Below, one piece after another: positions 1-11,585 of a stretch of DNA of 64,000 nt. The DNA comes from Mixophyes australis (Eukaryota > Chordata > Amphibia > Anura > Limnodynastidae): positions 22,845,573-22,909,572 of the forward strand of contig JAVHZZ010000003.1 of assembly GCA_036250195.1 (NCBI GenBank), in the 5' to 3' direction. The stretch's first letter is position 1. Every line of letters starts with the position of its first letter. Below the pieces are notes generated by a model. The model did not search any database and was not told where the DNA came from. It saw nothing but the letters and a program-made list of their open reading frames with translations. A program made the position numbers and the translations under genes.

Positions 1-37
1 TTCTTTTTATATTTAGAGCAGACTGTGTCTGTCTAGT

Positions 38-170
38 TATTGTGGAACTACAAGTCCCAACGTGCAATTCCAACCTTGCAGCTCTCCAGCTGTTGTGCCA
101 TCGGATGCTGGGAATTGTAGTTCCATAGCAGCTAGTGGGCCAGGAAAGCCACGGTTAATATATCCTTCAA
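38..170. repeat. Short foldback element with 'gaactacaagtccc' arms
   Basis: Inverted arms: ttgtggaactacaagtccca near 40-59 against gggaattgtagttccatagc near 111-130. Relatives with the same arms occur at 4437-4565, 20391-20522 and 56486-56600, which shows a dispersed MITE family. The TSD was not resolved. Confidence 0.65.
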
Positions 171-718
171 ATACCTTTTCTAATTGAGGAAAAGTGTTGT
201 GATGCTCAGTTCCCCAGCCATACTGGCTGACAATGGTAAGAGGAGTCCGCTCACCAGGCCAGTCTGGGGTCAATCTTGGACTTCCATGTCCAGATTCAAT
301 AAAAAAATAATAATAATAAAGTTAAAAAAAAACAAAAAACTATAATAAACTTTATTAACAAAATTGAAAACTTGCTTATATTTAATTATAAAGCATGCCT
401 TTCTATTGTTAGCGCCCTGGCTATCACATCCTGAGATGGAAATAGTTAGAGGAAGACAGCGGAGGGACTTTTACCTCCACTGTACATGGTCCATAAGCTT
501 CATCATGATTCATCGAAGGGCCCCGATAAAGGCCATAATCTTCCTCGGCCAGGAGTCTTTGGGGAGACACCTTCCATCCATTTTCAACAGATTTCAGCCT
601 TTTGTCCCTTTAATAAATAGACCTGTTCATATTTTAATAGTTAAGAAGGTGAAGTAGGCTGTTTTAATATAGGAAATATTTTCCCTTCAAATATGGTATG
701 CAACTTATTTTGCACTTC
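171..718. other. Unassigned intronic sequence
   Basis: AT-rich single-copy-looking sequence. An A-rich stretch with taataataat occurs at 300-335. Short open frames here have no recognisable domain. Confidence 0.5.
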
Positions 719-1079
719 TTGGATCTGATTCATTGAGGCACGTAAATGTCGATACATGCCGTATTTTGCATATAATCGAACTGCGCATGGCCAGAATTAT
801 TTTTAATGCTTTGTCATTAATGACTATACTATTAACAGGTGACATTAATTGAAAAGTTTTTTCTCTGTTCGTTCTTTTGTTACTTTATATTCCACTTATG
901 TATTGGACGTTTCCTGCAGTGTTCTGTCTGTGAGAGTGGACCGCGCCTAGACCCGTATTCATCAACAGACGTATCTTGCTCCTTGTTGAATACAGACATC
1001 CTTATGCCTGATTTACGCACGTTTTGAAAAAAGAATGCACAATAGGTTCATTTTGCATGCCTTAATGAATCAAGCCCCA
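719..1079. repeat. DNA element with 'gattcatt' ends
   Basis: Starts ggatctgattcattgaggca and ends taatgaatcaagcccc, giving inverted ends. The interior (actattaacaggtgac, ccgtattcatcaacag) is shared with the longer copies at 27340-27950 and 39983-41777, so it belongs to the same family, internally shortened. Confidence 0.7.
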
Positions 1080-2937
1080 TTTTTGTTTTCTGATTTGAAT
1101 TAGTAAATTGATAGCTGGCGAGCGTCATGGAAATTGTAGTTAACCAACTACTGACAAAGCATCTTGGCCGTGCCCTGGCCAAGTTTACAGAATTCACTTG
1201 TTTTGTAATAATTTGGAGGGTATCCTAAGTCCACTTACTACCATAATGACAACGTGATAAGGTGCAGGTCCTTGATCCGGATATAAAGGGGTTAATAAGA
1301 TGGCGTCCTGCCCTTGATGCTCTTTTCAGACCACTCACTTGTCACTCCTGTCACCAGTCATCGTCACCCGCGGCGTAAAAAAATCCCAACTGAGCCAATT
1401 AAATCTGCAGCCCCCCTGCTGTGACTGACTAGCCGCGTGGATCTTGTGTGGGCTTGAAATTAAATCGCTTCTATTGGGTTCTAAATGACAGTGTGAAAAT
1501 TGTCCCTTGCAGCCGTCTTATCGCGGTCAGACAGGTCTAAAATCACTATTGCTGAGAAATCCACCCCTCTCGACCCCCCGTTCCCCATCTGCTTATGAGA
1601 TTTCATACTTGCACTAAACCTCGTTGGTCTTATTGTCGCATATTTCAAAAAGGGGCCTTTGTTGACAAAGAAGTCATCGCTGTGATATTATGTTCACCTC
1701 TCTCTCTATTTTATTTTTTCTTGTCCTCCTTCCACCCCCTTCCCCCCCCCCCCCTAACAATAAAATGTCACGAATTAAATTATAGTTACACACGCATCCT
1801 TGATTACATTGTTCCACATACACTGCTATTAGCATACTGAAATTAAGCCTAATTTTCCACGGTTTCACCTCACTCAGAGCCCGGACGACATAGGCTCAGG
1901 GTAACGGAAGATATAATCTACGCCATTGTTCCTCTTGTCTGTTTCGAATCTCCGACCACATAAAAAGACGCGTGAAAAAAAAAATCACCGTAATGATTGC
2001 AGAGTGAATGTCGCTGTGTACGTTCTTTCAGAATATTCATGGTATAGAATCTGGATTTGCAGAGTACTTAGCAGAGAAGCACTGTGATTTTCTGAGTGGA
2101 GTGGGTTATACAGTGCATAGGCTGAGGAATATAAATGACTTTAGATATTGCCTTTTGGCTTTTAACACTCCAGCTCTTGTTTGTTTGCATAATTCATGGA
2201 GTACAGACTGATATTCTGCACTTACATCCTCTGATAATGAATCCTTATTAGCATTGTGTCCTTGGGGCAAGTACCCTTATTTTTTTTTATTTTCCCCCCT
2301 TTGGATGTAGGATGGTGTGAAGACGCTGTATTTTTCATTAGAGGCTATTATTTTATTTATCATTATGTGCCAGTCTACCCGCTGTGATTAAACAACGTTA
2401 GCACTGGATATTGGGAGAAGACTGCTTGCTCTGTGTTTTTCCCGCTGGTGAAATGTTTTCTTGCGAAATTAGTTTTGCAGTATCAAAGCGAAGTGACGCT
2501 ACAAAATAATCATGTATGAAAGCCGAGAGTGTGGCAAGCGAACACAGAGCCGTATTTGAAGTGTTTCTTATGTTTTGGCTGTGAAGTGTTTTAATAAACA
2601 ACATCCTAGTTTATTTTTCTTGTAGTCTTTGTTACAGTGTAGACCAAGCTGGGTGTGAACATTTGGGAAATTATGTGAAGGCCAGAAATTTGCTTCTCAC
2701 GTTGGGAGTGAGCGCTATGCTCTGTCTCCGGTCGCTGGAAGTGTGGTTCCACGGGGCTCAGGCTTGTTTTATCATCAGTCCCTATGCTGTGTAATGTGCT
2801 GCATATGAGATATAGATATCGGTACTGCATAGACTCCTGAGACAATATATCGTTGTGACAAGTGTTCCACAAGAATGTTTGCTGCAGTTTACTATTCTGT
2901 ATCATGTGTACAATAAAACCAGCATAACAACCTAAGT
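1080..2937. other. Unassigned intronic sequence
   Basis: No recognised gene. A 15-bp C run lies at 1741-1755. Open frames on either strand are short and have no family resemblance. The part around 2000-2600 looks low in repeats and could be single copy. Confidence 0.5.
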
Positions 2938-3108
2938 GGGGCAGCACGGTGGCTTAGTGGTTAGCACTTCTGCCTCACAGCACTGGGGTCATGAGTTTGA
3001 TTATCTGTGTGGAGTTTGTATGTTCTCTCTGTGTTAGCGTGGGTTTCCTCCAGATGCTCCGGTTTCCTCCCACACTCCAAAAATATACTATTAGGTTAAT
3101 TGGCTGCA
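2938..3108 (+). repeat. LINE2-like/SINE dispersed repeat, 3'-truncated
   Basis: Starts gggcagcacggtggcttagt and includes the conserved tttcctcccacactccaaa block, then stops at attggctgcag, lacking the usual tataaataaa tail. The break coincides with the start of another repeat at 3107. Confidence 0.8.
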
Positions 3109-3345
3109 GGGCCTGATTAAGGGTTCTGGCCGCCCTAGGCTAATACGGCCGCAGCGCCCCCCCCCCCCCTCCCAGAATATATAGGTGTATAGGAACACTC
3201 CTGAATATGAGTGTTCAGGTGGATTCTCCAGCATTCAAATTTAGACAGATTGTGCCATTGTCTCTTACCTGTCCTTGCTCTTCTCTCCTGCAGCTTTGTT
3301 ATCCTCTCGCTGGCTTCTGGAAAGTTGGCATCCTGTTTTGACAAT
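3107..3345. repeat. Probable degraded repeat starting 'cagggcctgattaagg'
   Basis: Begins cagggcctgattaagggt, followed by a C-rich ccgcagcgccccc tract near 3150-3172. A similar piece (ctggcggcctaggcaaatgc) is found at 30030-30058, suggesting a dispersed DNA element. The right end is not resolved. Confidence 0.4.
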
Positions 3346-4202
3346 GCAAAAATTTATTATAATGCAAAATGTTAACAAACCCTGAATGATTGGGCCTTTA
3401 GTTCAAACAAAACACTCCATTATGGCCAGATAAAAGTACCCCATTGGACAGGCATATATAAGCAATATCTGAATATTTGTGGTCAATCAAATACAAACCT
3501 CTACCAGGCCCTTCTCACTAATATTTAGTATTCTAGTGATTGCTGAAACCACAGAGAGCATTCATGTGACCGCCACACAATCATGAGATTATGCCCCCCA
3601 AAGCTGCTCTATTTTTTAAATACCCCCTGCAGCCAATTTCCTTACCCCCTCTTCTGCAGCCATTTTCCTTATCTCCACCCTGCAGTAATCTCCTTCCATA
3701 TAGATTTGCATGGCACCCCTAAAAATCACAATGATGGAACGATGTGAATGTGGCAGTGTGTACACACTCACAACCAGCAGTGTTGGCAAATACCTGTAAA
3801 GTGTACAGAGTCACCATCTTGGTGTGTACATGAATCGGCATGCTCGCTCATCTGGACTTTCAGTTGTTGGTAAAATCGTTACAGAAATCGCATCTGCTGT
3901 AATTTTCTATAGTGTGCACCCAGCTTTAGAATGACAGATCTTATCTGTCATGTGCAGACCAATCAGTGCGAGAATAGCATTTTTTATTAAGGTAGCTGCA
4001 CATGATTGGTCAAACTGCTTCGGCTGAACTAACAGGGCGTTCACAAGGAAGGAGTCCAAGCAATAATGCAATCATATCATTTGCTACTTTTGATCCATGT
4101 TTTCTTCTAGCCACTTGTGCTAACTTGTTGCGTTAATGGAAACCTGTCATTATTCATGATGTCCTGGAACGTGTATTATTCGCAATCATGATACATTGTA
4201 AC
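3346..4202. other. Unassigned intronic sequence
   Basis: No gene seen. Around 3710-3920 there are phrases (gtgtgtacacactcacaacc) typical of decayed MITEs, but I could not pair the ends. Confidence 0.4.
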
Positions 4203-4314
4203 CATACCTCCCAAACATTTAGAACCCACCTATCTGTTAAGCACCACCCCTTTCGTGGCCTGCGAATCAGAATGTCCCGTCAAAACCGGGACAGTTGGGA
4301 GTTATAAGTATGGT
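4203..4314. repeat. Short MITE with 'ccatacctccca' ends
   Basis: Left end ccatacctcccaaacattt is complemented by gggagttataagtatgg at the right. It contains gggacagttggga. Relatives are at 8103-8339, 19254-19579, 25971-26175 and 57985-58275. Confidence 0.75.
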
Positions 4315-4436
4315 GCAACATTGGTCTTTATATTGTTTTACTCTAGCAACAGTTAGCTCGTAATACTGTTTAGTACTGAGGTTTGGGAAGGCCTGAAATC
4401 TTGCGTCAAATAAAGCAATGTGTAGATAGTTCAGTT

Positions 4437-4565
4437 CAAACCAGGTGAAACTACAAATCCCAGCATACCTTGCCAGCTATCGGCTGGCTGTCTACCGGCA
4501 GAGCATGTTGGGGCTTGTAGTTTCACAACGCATCGAGAGCCACAGATTGGCAAGGCCTGGTTTGG
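4437..4565. repeat. Short foldback element with 'aaaccagg ... cctggttt' ends
   Basis: Outer arms aaaccagg/cctggttt and inner arms gaaactacaaatcccagcat/gcttgtagtttcac. Same family as 38-170 and 20391-20522. Confidence 0.75.
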
Positions 4566-5207
4566 TTAGTTATTTTCCTATTCATGATGCTCACTTACTG
4601 CCACTCCTGGAGATATTACTGTAACCATCTCCCTCTAGAACACATATTCCCATGCTTAGGAGATCCCGTATTCTCACAGCTCAGAGTCAATGGGACGTTT
4701 TCCTGCTCCCCGTCTTTGTTAGGAAATTAGGAGACTGGTTTTGTTTTATGCCTCGATCCTCTGAAACTGCTTCGCACCTGATGCACCGTAAAGACTTCCA
4801 AATAAACTACAAAATAGATCAATTTATTGGTGTGTACGGGCCATGCTTTCACTAAATGCATTGTTTTATTCATATGCCTTCCTTCCATGCTTTATACAAA
4901 AAGGCTTTATAGCTTATGTTGATAATTTCCATTGCCCTTAGAGATAAGGCAACTCAGCTCTGCACATTGCAAATAATTGTGGCCACAGAGCAGGTTTGTG
5001 TCATCTTCAAGGTCAGTGGGGAAAAAAACAACTGTTCCTAGGTGATATAAAGTCTTTGATGAAAAAGTGGCAAGCAGGAAATCTAAAGAAATTTATTTAT
5101 GAGAAGCTGCAGGAAGACGTGCACAATCCAATAAACTAAATTTCCCTAGAGGTTAAAAAACTCCTTTAAATCATGCTTTATTATCAAGTTACCCCAACCA
5201 AAATTTA
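4566..5207. other. Unassigned intronic sequence
   Basis: No gene or clear repeat recognised between the foldback element and the hAT-type element. Confidence 0.45.
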
Positions 5208-5315
5208 CCTTAACCCAGTGGTTCCCAAACTTTTGCAGTTCGCGGCACCCTTAGAGTCTCCATAATTTTTTCAAGGCACCCCTCCAAAATAATTACCGAG
5301 CAGTCCTGTTTTAGA

Positions 5316-5670
5316 ATCCATCCAGTCACACTGCCCCCTCTGCATCCAGTCACGCTGCCCCCTCTGCATCCAGTCACGCTGCCCCCTCTGCATCCAGTCA
5401 CACTGCCCCCTCTGCATCCAGTCACGCTGCCCCCTCTGCATCCAGTCACACTGCCCCCTCTGCATCCAGTCACGCTGCCCCCTCGGCATCCAGTCACGCT
5501 GCCCCCTCGGAATCCAGTCACACTGCCCTCTCTCACTCTGCCCCCTCTGCATCCAGTCACACTGCCCCCTCTGCATCCAGTCACGCTGCCCCCTCTGCAT
5601 CCAGTCACGTTGCCCCCTCTGCATCCGGTCACTCTGCCCCCTCAGCATTGTGTCACGCTGCCCTCTCTCA
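5316..5670. repeat. 24-bp minisatellite inside the hAT-type element
   Basis: Tandem units of the type tgcatccagtcacgctgccc plus cctc, about fourteen with small variants (cacgct/cacact, ctgcat/cggcat/cggaat). Because 24 is divisible by three, the unit stays open in frame and yields apparent 140-156-residue repeats on the - strand; these are not proteins. Confidence 0.93.
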
Positions 5671-5691
5671 CTCTGCCCCCTCTGCCGTGAC

Positions 5692-5878
5692 CAGCCAGAG
5701 AAAAAAAATAAAAATAAAAAACCTACCAATCCGCGCAGCACCCGGGACCCAGCATCCTACTCTCTCCGGCAGCTTGTCACTGAATGTCGGGTGCGCTGCG
5801 GGAGAGAGGAGGATGCTGGGTCCCGGGCACCGCGCAGATTGGTAAGGTTTTTTTTTTTGTTTTTTTTTTCTCTGTCTG
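5692..5878. repeat. Long imperfect palindrome inside the hAT-type element
   Basis: Arms: taccaatccgcgcagcaccc from 5724 and its complement up to 5845, extended by A-rich (5699-5721) and T-rich (5848-5870) tracts. The centre is near 5785. The same palindrome sits at 14082-14253. Confidence 0.88.
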
Positions 5879-5932
5879 GTCGCGGCACCCCTGGGAGCCG
5901 CGGTGCACACTTTGGGAACCACTGCCTTAACC

Positions 5933-7704
5933 CATCTCATTTAATCACACACTAATAATGTTACCTTTATCAGTTGGGATTCCTGTTTTCCTTCAGTTAA
6001 TTTTGGCTTTGCTGATGAAAGAACAAATGTGAGCATAAAATGCTTTACACCAAGAGAGGACAAAGCTCAGCCCTCCAGTCTTTTCCATTCGCAGATTTAC
6101 CGAGCCTTGCGTTATATCCGGCCTCCTCAAATGCCCTATCTGACCTGACCTGCAACCAACTTGGCCTCTGCCTATAAAACAATCCCTGACGTATTTGCCT
6201 GGGCAGATTATTTGAATTTTTGGAGACATGATTCCGATATTTTCTTCTTTCCCTCTCTCCTTCTGATGTGTGAAGTACACAGCGTTTAATCCTTCACCCG
6301 CTGGCAGCAGAAGAAGATGGGGTTATGGGTCACACCTATCAGAGGCGCATTAAGCCACCCTGGGGAACGCACCACGGACCTTTTTATTGTCCTCTCAGAA
6401 TGGCAAGTAGATATTTCAGTACAGTGCTGCAGGCTGTGGCATAACAAGCAGCAACCGTGAATCTGTTTAAGGATAACTTAAGAATTGAAAGTCTGCAAGT
6501 CGAAGAATTAGTCACTGTAAAAAAATGATTAACCATTACACCAGTTTAGCCATCCTGTGGCGAGCCAGCGGACGTGGAGCCATACATGCTCTGCCAGAGC
6601 CAATGCTTCCCTTACATAAACTAAGCATTGTGTGCAGTGGCCACAATCATATTAAAATATTGTCATTAAACTTGTTACTAAACATGTACCAACAAGGTAG
6701 AAATCACCCATACATTCCCTTATTTATCAATATGTGGTGATAACAATGACTTTCTTTTTCCTCTTATCACAGTTTTATGTGATATTCAGCTGCCTAGGAA
6801 TACTGGTAGAAAATGCGCTTGTACGATGGTTGCGAACTGCGTGGAAGCGGCAATTGTATGTTTGCACTAATGGTGACATACAGGATCTGGCTATAGATGG
6901 TCACATGTTCTCATACTTATATTGCAGCATCCTTTTAATTGTCTGTCTCTAACGCTGGCTGTACATCCAACGTCATGGCTATATATTCTCGTGGTTGCTG
7001 ATATCTACAGGGGTCCTGCCGGTTCAGGATCCAAGAGCAGCGCCCACCTTTGTACTGTATATATTTTTTTAAGTACTTTTCTGAGAGTGGAAGATAACTG
7101 TGAAGAACACCTTTTAGAGAACAATGGTTACAATTTCATTATCTGTACTTTCATGCAGTTTATGCAACCTGTGAAGGCTAGAGAACCAATATGCGTCATC
7201 TCCTAAGATCGTAGTAATACCTGTTTTCGCATTTAGCAATGCTTCACGAACCTTGTGCAAGTCCGTTCCTATGGTTCCTTGGTTCATTGTTGTGCTGTTT
7301 TAACTCACTGTTGTGGCTGCCATAATATAACTATATATTTAATATAACTATAATAGAAAAAATGCTATCTATTAGCTGTATGTTTTCCCCATAGCCTAAT
7401 GTATTTCTTGTAAAGATGAATATGCTGATGGGTCTATAGCTACATAAAGTATTGTATTGGTCCCTTCTGTTGTTGGAACGTCTGACCATAATATACTGGG
7501 AGACAGTCCAAACTATTCCTTGAGCTATGAAGGGGTTAAATCTTACTTTAAATGTTGCAGGGGTAAGAAGCGCTAATGGTGATTCAGGTGTCTCAGGATT
7601 TGAGGACTTGTGCAATGCTAGAAGTAGCTGCATGGCAGCTTCTCTGCATATACTTCATAATCCCTCCCTGCGCTTCTCTATGCAAACTTCCAGCTGCGTA
7701 TTAC
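5933..7704. other. Unassigned intronic sequence
   Basis: No gene recognised. Open frames of 60-100 residues occur on both strands but have no domain, no splice context and no repeat homology visible to me. Confidence 0.45.
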
Positions 7705-8038
7705 GGGCCTAATTCATTAAGGATCTTAAATTAAGAAGTGTCTTATTTCAGTCTCCTGGACAAAACCATGTTACAATGCAAGGGGTGCAAATTAGTTTTC
7801 TGTTTTGCACATAAGTTAAATACTGACTGGTTTTCCATGTAGCACACAAATATCAACTTTAAATTTCAGTGTACAAATAAGCTATCAAGTATTTGTGTGC
7901 TATATGAAAAAACAGTCAGTATTTAACTTATGTGCAAAACAGAAAACTAATTTGCACCCCTTGCATTGTAACATGGTTTTGTCCAGGAGACTGAAGTAAG
8001 AAACTTCTTAATTTAAGATGCTTAATGAATCATGTCCT
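7705..8038. mobile_element. Near-perfect foldback (palindromic) MITE, about 330 bp
   Basis: Arms over 130 bp: gggcctaattcattaagg, then gtctcctggacaaaaccatg and gcaaattagttttctg on the left are mirrored by cagaaaactaatttgc, catggttttgtccaggagac and cttaatgaatcatg on the right. A decayed half copy lies at 55475-55580. Transcripts would form a long hairpin. Confidence 0.88.
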
Positions 8039-8102
8039 ACATGTTTTTCTTGTACAGGTATTTATTGCTGTTTGTAGAGTACTGAGGACCCATTCATAGC
8101 TC

Positions 8103-8339
8103 ATAAAATATCATACTTCTCAACATTTGGGAAGCCGACATCGTATCATTGTGTGTGGTCACATCATGACGGGGGCGTGACCATGTCACAGTGGGAGTCG
8201 CTACACACCTCAGGAGGGGGGGGGGGGGGCTAGCGCTAGGCTGACCAATGCCATCCTCCCCTCCTGGCACCTCTATTGCCTGGTGCACTGGCACCTCAAA
8301 TCGGGATTATCCCGCCTAAATCGGAACGGTTGGGTGGTA
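8103..8339. repeat. MITE with 'atacttctcaacatttggga' left end
   Basis: Left end atcatacttctcaacatttg and right end cggaacggttgggtggta. It includes a 13-base G run near 8216-8229 and a CACATCATG-rich interior. Related to 4203-4314 and 57985-58275 by ends and by 'gggcgtgaccatgtca' phrases. Confidence 0.6.
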
Positions 8340-9769
8340 CAATATATAGCCACAAAGAAAAGTTGTCCATGCATGTAAAATAATGACTGTATTAGAACTT
8401 AACCAACCTTGAAAATGTAAGGTAAAAACACGGGTCTCCCCTTTTGTACCCCTTTATCCTCCCAACGACATGTAACTAGCAAACAGTTGACTAGATCCAC
8501 CTTAAATAAAAGATTGCAATATGCCACATTGATATTGTCTGTCAAGGAAGTCCTTTAAGAGATAAGAGGCCTCTGGATCCATAAAGACCAGAGGGGAACA
8601 CTTGATGTAGCGAGGCCGAGCAGAATTGCCTCTTGGTAAGGATCTTGTGCCTTGCAAACTATATGTTATTCATGGGTGAGGGTGAAGTTCTTGTCCCCAT
8701 CCTCCTTATAAATGACCCAGGTCCTCTCCCATCGTACTGCATGTTGGCAAACATGGATACAGTTCAGAATATGTCTTTTACTATTCATGTTAGAGGCAAA
8801 ATCCAGTGCACCGCAAATTGTGTTGTTTTAGTGGGGGTGAGAGGACCAAATGACATGATCCACCGCAAATCACATCATTGAGGCCCTGCATAGCTAAGCT
8901 GTGGCTATCCATCTCTTATAACTATGAGGATTTGCTGTGGCTTGTAGTTCCACAGCAACTGCGGAGCTGCCTACCTCTTCTAGACATGTTTTAGATTAGC
9001 AGAATCTATTTGCAGGTCTGACACTGGCTGGGCGCTAAGCCTACACAAAACTTATTCTATTCAACAGAATGACGAACACGGAGACAAAGACAAAGCTTTA
9101 GATTGCTATCGCGGCAGAGAGCACATTAAATGACTGCCATTGTTAACTTGTTCATTAGAAGTGTTATTCTGAAACGTACAATGCATCTGTGATCAGTCAC
9201 TGGGTCCAGTAATTGCATTGTCTCAACAAAGCAAGTTCCCTGAGAAGTGGATTCGTTCCTCGGAGCTATACAACAAGCCACTATCGCCTTCTGAAATCTG
9301 TTAAGTTTCTGTATTCTTCTAAATGACAATAAGTCAAATAATTGCCATTTACCATCCATCCACCGACTGTCTGCTCTCCCCACTTCTTTCAAACCTGTGC
9401 GTCTACAACATAATAACACACTCTATTGCTATACAAGGCAGACTTATTGTGCAAAATTGTATAGACAAGTGGAAGTAGGATAGATACAAGTGTTTGCTAG
9501 TGTCACTTTTGTATTATTAAGCTGTTTCAATACAGTTTTATAGTGTACAAAACACCAACCCAGGCCACTGTCGAAAGGATTAGTAATATAAGCAAGTTAT
9601 AATATTACTTTGTCATTGAAAAAATAACTATAGAGAGAGAAGAAAACAAAGTATAGCATTCATAGGTCTTCTGTAGCAATATAACTGTTTTTACATCATT
9701 AGGTTTAAAGGTTACCTGCTATTTATCTGCATCCTATAATTTATTTTTATGCGTATAGAGAGAGAGAGA
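8340..9769. other. Unassigned intronic sequence
   Basis: No gene recognised. A fragment gcttgtagttccacagcaac near 8939-8958 belongs to the 'gaactacaagtccc' foldback family. A short (AG)n stretch lies at 9757-9770. Confidence 0.45.
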
Positions 9770-10362
9770 GAATTGCCGAATGACTGACTCCTTACTCCAG
9801 TCTTCTTAACTAGTTGTTGTTTTATTTCATCATGACAACACCGTAACACAATCATTAAATGTTCCACGGCTTCCTAACACTAACTAAACCCACCAACCCT
9901 AGCTATCATCCGGCTGCTAGTCAGCGTCAGAAGCCCCGCTCACCAGATTCCACAAACCTGTAGTAAAGTCCTTCCTTAAGGTAACAGCAGGATCTTTAAT
10001 CTTGTCTGTACCTTTCCATGGTGGACCGCTCCTGTTTGAATTATCGAACCGTGGTAAATTACCCCCTTTTCCACATACTTTTATCCTTATCTTTGCCATA
10101 CTTGGTGAAGCGGAATATTTTCCTGGTAAAAAATTTCTTTTTGCAAACTCCCCCTCTTGTGGCCTCACCAAATCAGGCCAATCGGCCACCCTGCGGAGGC
10201 ATCTCTTCGCGACAGGGCATCAACATTATTATGCAGAGCCCCAGGCCTATATTCCACCATATAGCTGAAAGGTTGTAACACCGGGAACCAACATGTAACC
10301 CTGGCATTCACCTCCTTTTTGGTGTGCATCCATTTTGACGGTTGGTAACCAGGGTGAACTCT

Positions 10363-10584
10363 CTACCAAGCAGGTAGTAATAGAGTACATCTACTGCCCA
10401 CTGAATGGCCAAACTCCTGTTCTACTGGAGCATACTTCTTTTCCCTCGGGAGGATTTTACGGCTGAGGAAAAAAATCAGTCTCTCCTCATCCTTCACTCT
10501 CTGAGACAGTACTGCCCCCAGACCCGTCCTGGAAGCATCTATATGAAGAAAGAACCTCTCCCTAAAATTAGGTGCCTGCAGCAC
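10363..10584 (-). pseudogene. Ty3/gypsy RNase H start, remnant
   Basis: The - strand translation shows the hallmark DASRTGLGAVLSQ followed by FLSRKILP and a KYAPVEQE-like motif, the beginning of the RNase H domain that follows reverse transcriptase in Ty3/gypsy pol. The frame then degenerates (GHSVGSRC). It is a fragment of a decayed element and cannot encode an active enzyme. Confidence 0.85.
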
Positions 10585-10646
10585 TGTTGCAGTTCACAAG
10601 GCTTCTTTTAAATCTTCCCAGGTGACTTCCGAAGACTCGGACTGAA

Positions 10647-10859
10647 TTATCTGGTTTGTTCTGTCAATAGGGCAGTTCGGGTAGTAATATTTTGGATAAA
10701 CCATCGGTAGTACCCGATCAACTCTAGGAAAGTCTGTAGTTGAGACTTCCTTTCTGGTTTAGGCCAATTCCCCACGGCATCTTCCTTAATTGGCTGGTTT
10801 GGGCAATACCTCCGGAAGTGCCAAAGTTCGCTACACTCAACGCACCTTGTTGGGGTCAC
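10647..10859 (-). pseudogene. Zinc knuckle joined to the end of Ty3/gypsy reverse transcriptase
   Basis: The - strand peptide starts with a perfect CX2CX4HX4C knuckle (CVECSELWHFRRYC), the nucleic-acid binding motif of gag. About 20 residues later it reads WPKPERKSQLQTFLELIGYY, the conserved connection segment of Ty3/gypsy polymerase. These are normally separated by protease and most of the polymerase, so an internal deletion joined them in one frame. Confidence 0.75.
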
Positions 10860-11251
10860 CTTGCACTCTGTTCCAATCTATAGTGTTTGTTTTGGCCTGA
10901 AGTCCGGCCTGACAACTTTCTCAGCTGTTCGGGCCACGTTTTCGACGGCGTAATACCGATCAATAGCTGCTCCAGCATCTGAGGAGAGGTCTGTAGAATC
11001 CACCTCTGTAGTTCCCGATTTAGCCAGGATTATTAACATTCTTACTGGTGTATTTTGGTCGGGCTCTTAACAACGTCTTGTTAATTTTGCCAGGTGTCTG
11101 CCAGCTGGGTACATGTTGCGTACCCTGATCTTAACAACCAGTCATGAAATCGTTGTGACTTCCCGGGCCCTGTCATCCCTATCCGCACCAATATTGCATC
11201 CACATAGGCACGCTGGGCTTCGCTTGTCTAATAAGAAGCCAGTTTTGCCAC

Positions 11252-11585
11252 TCATTCACCTGTAGGCCATTTAATTCCAGTTGCCGTCCTTTCAAACGAC
11301 AACAGCAATGCCCCAACGTCTTCTGAGGATGTCATCTTTTGCATGACAGGCGGCTCGTGCTCACTCTGTTGGAGCTGACTGAGCTCCGCCCATAACAATA
11401 GGTTACTCTCCACCTTGGCCTTGGCAACGGCTAGCACTTGGTCCTGCTGAAACTGCTGCGTGGCGGCCACAGTAGTTAAAGCTCGGAGGATTTCCTCCAT
11501 CCAAGACGGTAGGACGGTAGGATAGCGAAGCTGTTCCTCCCTTAACATGCACTGACAAGCTAATTCCTGATATTTCTGGTGTCAT
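11252..11585 (-). pseudogene. Gag-like remnant of the Ty3/gypsy-like element
   Basis: The - strand frames contain an alanine- and glutamine-rich helical segment (ALTTVAATQQFQQDQVLA) and an acidic FERTATGIKWP motif. It lies upstream of the zinc knuckle in the expected gag position. Assignment rests mainly on position and composition. Confidence 0.5.

Larger units (their letters stand above)
5216..5924. mobile_element. Non-autonomous hAT-type element (709 bp) with 8-bp target duplication
   Basis: The ends are inverted: CAGTGGTTCCCAAAC at the left and TTTGGGAACCACTG at the right. The flanks are an exact 8-bp repeat, CCTTAACC, at 5208-5215 and 5925-5932. An 8-bp duplication with CAGTGGTTCCC ends is typical of the hAT superfamily. 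There is no transposase. The inside holds an expanded 24-bp minisatellite and a long palindrome, also found inverted in a different element at 13959-14680. Confidence 0.93.

Noticed and set aside
5210..5741. 140- and 156-residue - strand frames as a repetitive protein
   Set aside because: They are translations of a 24-bp minisatellite inside a hAT-type element whose ends and target duplication explain the region.
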